Shown here: positions 58,821-64,000 of the stretch, in pieces | Position numbering within the stretch: position 1 is the stretch's first letter | Layout of the letters: the number at the start of each line of letters is the position of its first letter | Origin: Xanthomonas sp. | GTDB taxonomy: Bacteria > Pseudomonadota > Gammaproteobacteria > Xanthomonadales > Xanthomonadaceae | Length of the DNA: 64,000 bases | Assembly: GCF_017163755.1 (NCBI RefSeq) | Contig: NZ_JAFIWC010000011.1 | Coordinates: 86,664 to 150,663 of the forward strand | Reading direction: 5' to 3' | Position numbers and translations under genes: made by a program | The notes under the pieces: generated by a model | The model's input: the letters and a program-made list of their open reading frames with translations, nothing else | Database searches by the model: none | Told to the model about the DNA's origin: nothing

Positions 58821-59042
58821 GCGGAGTTCCTCGCGCGCGCGACGGCGGCGGATACGCGATGCGCCGGCGCGGTGCGAGCGCGCGCGCAACAAGGAACGCG
58901 CGCGCGTGGCGCCGGCGCCAGGTATCGGTGTCGCTGCGTCCGGCGCGGGGCGCCGGTTGCGCACCGCACCCTCTCAACGACGTGCTCGCGGGCTCGTTTC
59001 ATCGCAGGCGACCATCCCATGGCGTGGCATCGGGGCCACGGT

Positions 59043-59056
59043 TGATAGCGCTACCA
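59043..59056. promoter_or_regulatory. Xyl box in the exuT / receptor divergent region (exuT side)
   Basis: TGATAGCGCTACCA, reverse complement TGGTAGCGCTATCA, differs in one base from the box before xylB. It is placed toward exuT and probably controls the leftward exuT-uxaC-GH2-xylanase unit. Confidence 0.82.
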
Positions 59057-59204
59057 TTAGCACGCCGGGTTCGCGCAAATCCACTGCCTGTGCGCCTTCG
59101 GCGACGCGATGCGCCGCCACTGCGGGACTTGCAAGCGTTTCCGGACCGCTGCGCATGCGCGTGGCGGGCGATTTATGTTGCCGTGCAGCGTGAGAATCCA
59201 GAAT

Positions 59205-59218
59205 TGATAGCGCTAACA
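59205..59218. promoter_or_regulatory. Xyl box before the TonB-dependent receptor
   Basis: TGATAGCGCTAACA, one mismatch from the xylB box. It lies 122 bases before the receptor start and should place the receptor and the symporter under XylR. Confidence 0.85.
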
Positions 59219-59340
59219 TCCGGCGCCCCGATCGAAATGCGATGTCCGGCAGCGACCTGCCGGCGCGTCGCAACCTGCGGCAGGCAGATCCTGCGCAGGG
59301 GCGCTCGCAGGGCATCCACGACCCGAGGGAGAGATTTACG

Positions 59341-62292
59341 GTGAAGCACAGCTACGCAAGAACCACGTTGTCGTACGCACTGGGATCGATCCTGCTGGGC
59401 ATGGCCGGCGCGCCGGCCTGGGCGCAGACCGCGCCGGCGAGCGCGGCCGAACCGCAGCCCGCCCCCGCCGCACCCGCGCAGGACGCATCCGCTTCCGGCG
59501 ATGCGGTGACCCAGCTGGATACGGTGACCGTGTCCGGCTATCGCCGCAGCATCCAGTTCTCCACCGACGCCAAGCGCGATTCGGTCACCTTCAGCGACAC
59601 GGTGTTCGCCGAGGACATCGGCAAGTTCCCCGACATGAACATCGCCGAGTCGCTCAACCGCATCCCCGGCGTGCAGCTCTCGCGCGACGTCAACGGCGAA
59701 GGCCTGAACATCGCCATCCGCGGCCTGGGCACCAGCTTCACCAAGACCACGCTCAACGGCGCCAGCATCGCCACCGCGTCGATCGGCATGAACGCGCAGA
59801 ACCAGAACCGCGAGGTCGACCTCAACCTGTTCCCGACCGAGTTCTTCACCCAGCTCACGGTCAGCAAGACGCCGACCGCGAGCATGCTCGAAGGCGGCGT
59901 CTCCGGCGTGGTCGACATGCGCAGCGCGCGCCCGTTCGACCGGGTCGGCACGCACCTGACCTACCAGCTGCAGGGCGACTGGAACAGCACCAGCGAAAAG
60001 ACCACCCCGCGCGGCGCGTTGATGGGCAGCTGGACCAACGACGCCGGCACCTTCGGCGCGCTGTTCGGCGTGGCCTCGGTGCGCAGCAAGACCGGCGTGG
60101 AAGGCTTCGAGACCGTGGGCTGGACCAATCCCGGCCTGACCTACACCCAGTGCGGCCTGACCCCGCCGGCCGGCACCCCGGCGACCGCGCAGCCGGCCGC
60201 GTGCAACGTCAACGGCGGCGGCAACTGGCGCATCCCCGACACCGTGCCGGTCACCGCCGCCGGCGCCGGGTTGACCCCGGGCCAGACCATCGACGCGGCG
60301 TGGCTGCTGGCGAACAACCCGGGGCTGAGCATCGACCAGATCAGCGATGCGCGGATTCCGCGGCTGGGCCGCAGCGTGTACATGCAGGGCGATCGCGACC
60401 GCGACTCGTCGGTGATGTCGCTGGAATGGCGGCCGAGCGACAGCGCGCATTTCTACCTGGACACGCTGTTCTCCCGAGCCAAGCGCGTCACCGACCGGTT
60501 GAGCATGAACCTGATCGGCCGCAACGGGAACATGATCCCGCTGGGCATGCAGCTGGACGGCAACAATGTCGTCACCGACGCCACCTTCGCCAACGCGCAG
60601 TACTTCCTGGAAGCGCGCCCGTACCGCGAGGAGGTCAAGTTCTGGAGCGTCAATCCGGGCGCCGAGCTGCTGTTCGGCGCCGAGCAGGACATCAAGCTCA
60701 ACGTGCAGGCCAACGCCACGCGCAGCTGGATGTTCCGCGAATCGCCCAGCGTGCTGGTGACCTCGCCGTTCACCACCGTCCAGTACAGCAACCAGGGCGG
60801 CGACCAGCCGTCTATCGAAAGCCCGCTGGACCTCAACGACCCGAACCTGGGCTGGGGCTGGACCGGCGGACGCCTGAACATCAACAACGAAAAGCGCGTC
60901 ACCGAGACCCGTGGCGGGCGCGCCGACCTGCAGTTCGGCGAGGACACGCGCAACGTCAAGGTCGGCGTCGCCTACGACCAGGCCGAGCGCACGATCCAGG
61001 GCTTCGACAACAGCGCGGCCTGGGAGACGGCGGTGTGCCGCGGCGGCGGCGCCACCTGCACCGGCGGCCCCGGCTCGCTGGTGCCGCAGTCGGCGCTGGC
61101 GTCGTACCTGACGCCGGGCCCGGGCGGCTTCATCACCGTGGACTTCGACCGGTTCCTGCGCGATACCAACTACTACGCCCTGCGCGACGCGGCGCCGGAG
61201 ACCAACGCCGCCAACACCGGCGCGTCCACCGGCGCGATCGAGGAAAAGAACTGGGGCTTCTACGTCGAGACCAATGCGCAGACCGAGGTGTGGAACCGCG
61301 CGCTGCGCTTCAACGCCGGCGTGCGCTACGTCACCACCGACCAGACCATCAGCGGCCCGGTGACGGTCGGCGGCGTGCGCCGCTACCAGACGCAGGATTC
61401 GGACTACAAGGAGATCCTGCCCTCGTTCAACGTGGCCTGGGACGTGGCCGACAGCGTGGTGTTGCGCCTGTCCGGCTCGCGCACGCTGACCCGGCCCGAT
61501 CCCAGCGCGATGCTGCCCAACACCAACTTCAGCGATCCGTCGGCGCAGACCGCCACCCAGGGCAACTCGAACCTGGCGCCGTACCTGTCGACCAACGTGG
61601 ACATCGGCGGCGAGTGGTACACCGGCGCGGAAGGCTTCGTCGGGCTGACCGTGTTCAACAAGCGCATCGACGGCTTCACCGTCAACGGCGTGCGCCGCAT
61701 CCCGTTCCTCGACCTGGGCGTGCCGTACGCCGACCTGACCGCGACCCAGCAGGCCGCGATCGACCAGCGCGGCGGGCCGAACGCGGCCACGGTGGACGTG
61801 CAGACCCAGGTCAACGCCGACGGCGTGCTCAACATCCGCGGCGTGGAGGCGATCTGGGTACAGCCGCTGGACCGCCTGCTCGACGGCCTGGGCTTCAGCC
61901 TCAACTACACCCACGTCAAGCAGGAGTCCGAGGGCGACGGCGTGCAGGCGGTGGCGGTGGGGGTGGCGCCGAACCTGTGGAACGGCACCGTGTACTGGGA
62001 GAAGAACAACACCTCGGTGCGCATGTCCTATGCCTGGAACGACGACATGGTCATCTCCGGCGCCAACCAGAACGGCATCCCGGACGCGCGGCTGATGTCC
62101 GACGCGCGCGGCCAGCTGGACCTGTCGGCCAGCTACACGCTGTCGTGGATCCGCTCCGCCCCGCAGATCACCCTCAACGTCACCAACATCACCGACGAGC
62201 CGCTGCGCACCACCTTCCAGTATCCCAACGCGACCTACGACCTGTACAAGCCCGGACGCACGATCATGCTCGGCATCCGCGGTTCGTTCTGA
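59341..62292 (+). CDS. TonB-dependent outer membrane receptor (xylo-oligosaccharide uptake)
   Basis: 983 residues. The start is GTG at 59341, with gggagag upstream, giving VKHSYARTTLSYALGSILLG and a signal peptide ending AWAQ. A TonB-box-like VTQLDTVTVSGYRRS precedes the plug (FPDMNIAESLNRIPGVQLSR, LNIAIRGLGTSFTKTTLNGA). A long beta-barrel ends RTIMLGIRGSF with terminal phenylalanine, as outer membrane barrels require. This subfamily in Xanthomonas serves carbohydrate uptake; the substrate is inferred from the locus and the xyl box. A longer reading from 59242 is unlikely. Confidence 0.93.
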   Translation: MKHSYARTTLSYALGSILLGMAGAPAWAQTAPASAAEPQPAPAAPAQDASASGDAVTQLDTVTVSGYRRSIQFSTDAKRDSVTFSDTVFAEDIGKFPDMNIAESLNRIPGVQLSRDVNGEGLNIAIRGLGTSFTKTTLNGASIATASIGMNAQNQNREVDLNLFPTEFFTQLTVSKTPTASMLEGGVSGVVDMRSARPFDRVGTHLTYQLQGDWNSTSEKTTPRGALMGSWTNDAGTFGALFGVASVRSKTGVEGFETVGWTNPGLTYTQCGLTPPAGTPATAQPAACNVNGGGNWRIPDTVPVTAAGAGLTPGQTIDAAWLLANNPGLSIDQISDARIPRLGRSVYMQGDRDRDSSVMSLEWRPSDSAHFYLDTLFSRAKRVTDRLSMNLIGRNGNMIPLGMQLDGNNVVTDATFANAQYFLEARPYREEVKFWSVNPGAELLFGAEQDIKLNVQANATRSWMFRESPSVLVTSPFTTVQYSNQGGDQPSIESPLDLNDPNLGWGWTGGRLNINNEKRVTETRGGRADLQFGEDTRNVKVGVAYDQAERTIQGFDNSAAWETAVCRGGGATCTGGPGSLVPQSALASYLTPGPGGFITVDFDRFLRDTNYYALRDAAPETNAANTGASTGAIEEKNWGFYVETNAQTEVWNRALRFNAGVRYVTTDQTISGPVTVGGVRRYQTQDSDYKEILPSFNVAWDVADSVVLRLSGSRTLTRPDPSAMLPNTNFSDPSAQTATQGNSNLAPYLSTNVDIGGEWYTGAEGFVGLTVFNKRIDGFTVNGVRRIPFLDLGVPYADLTATQQAAIDQRGGPNAATVDVQTQVNADGVLNIRGVEAIWVQPLDRLLDGLGFSLNYTHVKQESEGDGVQAVAVGVAPNLWNGTVYWEKNNTSVRMSYAWNDDMVISGANQNGIPDARLMSDARGQLDLSASYTLSWIRSAPQITLNVTNITDEPLRTTFQYPNATYDLYKPGRTIMLGIRGSF

Positions 62293-62342
62293 TCTCCGCC
62301 GCGGCCATGGCCTACGCCCAGGACACCGCCGCGCCGCCGCGG

Positions 62343-62446
62343 GCGGGAGAGCGCCGACCCGGACGGTCGCCTCTCCCGCTCCGCGCCTCGCGGGGCGCCG
62401 ACTTCGCCGTACCCTCGTCCGCGGACCCTCTTCCGCCGGAAGAGGG
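62343..62446. repeat. Two hairpins between the receptor and symporter genes
   Basis: gcgggagag / ctctcccgc (62,343-62,379) and ccctcttcc-gcc-ggaagaggg (62,426-62,446) frame a middle part with 'gtaccctcgtcc'. This looks like a diverged form of the two-hairpin module at 17,068-17,214. In the intercistronic RNA it may adjust expression of the symporter relative to the receptor. Confidence 0.6.
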
Positions 62447-62476
62447 GAGCAACGCCCCCATCACCGGCTCCCGTCC

Positions 62477-63967
62477 ATGACCCCCACCGCGCACCGCCTC
62501 TCGATCGCGGAAAAGATCGGCTACAGCCTCGGCGACCTGGCCGCGAACATCATCTTCCAGACCCTGATCACCTTCCTGGCGTTCTTCTACACCGACGTCT
62601 ACAAGATCCCGGCTTCGTCGGCCGCCAGCATCATCTTCGTCGTCGGCCTGCTCGGCGCGTTCGTGTTCACGCCACTGGTGGGCATCCTCGCCGACCGTAC
62701 CCGCAGCCGCTGGGGCAAGTTCCGGCCGTGGATCCTGTGGACCGCGATCCCGTTCGGCGCCGCCTCGCTGCTGGCGTTCACCACGCCGGAGCTCGGCGAG
62801 CGCGGCAAGACCGTCTTCGCGCTGGCGAGCTACTCGCTGCTGATGCTGGTCTACGTGGCCAACAACCTGCCGTACTCGGCGCTGAGCGGCGTGCTCACCG
62901 GCAGCATGGCCCAGCGCAACAGCCTGTCCTCGTACCGCTTCGTGGCGGTGATGATCGCGCAGTTCATCATCCAGGTGCTGCTGCTGCCGCTGGTGCTGAT
63001 CCTCGGCGACGGCGACAAGGCGCGCGGCTTCCACAACGCGATGGCGCTGTTCGCGGCGACCGGCACGCTGTGCTTCCTGATCACCTTCTTCACCACCCGC
63101 GAACGGGTGCTGCCGCTGTCCGAGCGCGCCTCCAGCGTGCGCGAGGACCTGACCGACCTGGTGCGCAACAAGCCGTGGCTGGTGATGCTGGCCCTGACCA
63201 TCCTGGTGTTCGTCAACCTGGCGATGAAGGGCGGCATGTACGTCTACTACTTCAAGTACTACCTCGACGCCGGCGCGCTGTCGCGGTTCCTCGACGGCAG
63301 CGGCTTCAACACGCTGATCGCCGGCGCCAACGCGATGACCACCCGCGCCGGCCTGGCCGCGCTGCAGTGGCCGCAGGACGCGCCCACCTCCGCGTTCAGC
63401 GCGTTCAGCGCCGGCGGCATCGTGTTCATGATCGTCGGCATCGGCTGTTCCAAGCCCCTGGCCGACCGCTTCGGCAAGCGCGACGTGTTCGGCGCCGCGC
63501 TGCTGGTGTCGACGCTGTTCCTGCTGGCGTTCTACCTGTATCCGCCCGACGCCATCGCGCTGGTGTTCGCTTCCTACATCCTGCACGGCTTCTTCTACGG
63601 CATCACCATCCCGCTGCTGTGGGCGATGATCGCCGACGTCGCCGACTACTCGGAATGGAAGAACCACCGCCGCGCCACCGCGATCATCTTCTCGGCGATG
63701 ATGTGCGGGCTGAAGATCGGCCTGAGCGTCGGCGGCGCGCTGGTCGCGGCGATCCTGGCGTTCTACGGCTACGACGCGGCGCTGCCGCAGCAGAGCGCCG
63801 CCGTCACCCACGGCATCCGCCTGGCGGTGAGCGTGTACAGCGCCATCCCGTTCCTGCTGTGCGTGGCCGCGCTGTTCCTCTACGAAATCAACAAGCCCAT
63901 GGAAGCGCGCATCGAGCGCGAGCTGGAGGCGCGCCGCCTGCGCGCGCCCTCCGGCGCCATCGGCTGA
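62477..63967 (+). CDS. GPH-family sugar:cation symporter
   Basis: 496-residue member of the glycoside-pentoside-hexuronide symporters with about twelve membrane segments. It begins HRLSIAEKIGYSLGDLAANI, typical of XynB, YicJ and MelB-like proteins, then VGILADRTRSRWGKFRPWIL and later LLWAMIADVADYSEWKNHRR. An insertion between the sixth and seventh segments (GANAMTTRAGLAALQWPQDA) is longer than in MelB. It probably imports xylose or xylo-oligosaccharides with protons or sodium. It lies 184 bp after the receptor. A gga-rich stretch before the window end suggests another gene follows. Confidence 0.92.
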   Translation: MTPTAHRLSIAEKIGYSLGDLAANIIFQTLITFLAFFYTDVYKIPASSAASIIFVVGLLGAFVFTPLVGILADRTRSRWGKFRPWILWTAIPFGAASLLAFTTPELGERGKTVFALASYSLLMLVYVANNLPYSALSGVLTGSMAQRNSLSSYRFVAVMIAQFIIQVLLLPLVLILGDGDKARGFHNAMALFAATGTLCFLITFFTTRERVLPLSERASSVREDLTDLVRNKPWLVMLALTILVFVNLAMKGGMYVYYFKYYLDAGALSRFLDGSGFNTLIAGANAMTTRAGLAALQWPQDAPTSAFSAFSAGGIVFMIVGIGCSKPLADRFGKRDVFGAALLVSTLFLLAFYLYPPDAIALVFASYILHGFFYGITIPLLWAMIADVADYSEWKNHRRATAIIFSAMMCGLKIGLSVGGALVAAILAFYGYDAALPQQSAAVTHGIRLAVSVYSAIPFLLCVAALFLYEINKPMEARIERELEARRLRAPSGAIG

Positions 63968-64000
63968 ACCCGACACGATCCCCCCGGAGCACGACCGCGC

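Overview
The window is high-GC (about 70%) gammaproteobacterial chromosome that looks like Xanthomonas, probably one of the higher-GC early-branching species. Three things point there: a xylan and glucuronoxylan utilisation locus built like the XylR regulon of Xanthomonas, with three copies of the 14-bp palindromic xyl box; the typical Xanthomonas interspersed repeats reading 'taggagcggcttcagccgcg'; and the gene content (orphan GspE-type ATPase beside glyQS, tatABC, opgD, rdgC). No rRNA, tRNA, CRISPR array or insertion sequence was found.

Positions 1-31,000 are mostly housekeeping genes: an ABC ATPase cut by the left edge; a desaturase coupled to an EF-hand protein; mutM; an ECF sigma factor with a Ser/Thr kinase carrying a long C-terminal repeat region; a DUF4380-like secreted protein; opgD; tdk; rep; glyS and glyQ; a GspE/PilB-type ATPase; a GNAT enzyme; a class I glutamine amidotransferase; a multi-spanning membrane protein; tatC, tatB and tatA behind a SYLF-domain protein; hemH with an alpha/beta hydrolase; a YgjP-like metalloprotease; rdgC; and ttcA. 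Repeats fill many of the gaps. They include a four-unit array of roughly 250-275 bp units (13,573-14,640) and a four-unit array of about 110 bp units (28,277-28,645). One repeat core lies in frame inside glyS.

Positions 31,100-64,000 form one large xylan locus. xylB and xylA convert xylose to xylulose 5-phosphate, and xylR encodes the LacI-family repressor. A tight cluster follows: agu67A (alpha-glucuronidase), an acetylxylan esterase, mannonate dehydratase, a GH43 enzyme and a GH3 xylosidase. uxuB follows after a repeat cluster. On the other strand an exuT, uxaC, GH2, GH10 xylanase and SMP-30 group runs leftward. Divergent from it are a TonB-dependent receptor and a GPH-family sugar symporter. 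Together they would import xylo-oligosaccharides across the outer membrane, strip acetyl, glucuronyl and arabinosyl groups, cut to xylose, and send glucuronate through fructuronate and mannonate to KDG. Xyl boxes stand before xylB and twice in the exuT/receptor divergent region.

The xylan locus is interrupted at 47,100-50,470 by accessory genes (a VOC protein, a divergent TetR/O-methyltransferase pair, DUF1877 and DMP19 proteins). This stretch also holds decayed fragments of a second uxaC and a second uxuB. The most unexpected signal in the window is an orphan sigma-28 (FliA)-type promoter at 27,133-27,159. It faces a strongly structured stretch with no gene, in which three hairpins each carry GGA in the loop, suggesting an undescribed small RNA, perhaps of the RsmA/CsrA-binding kind.
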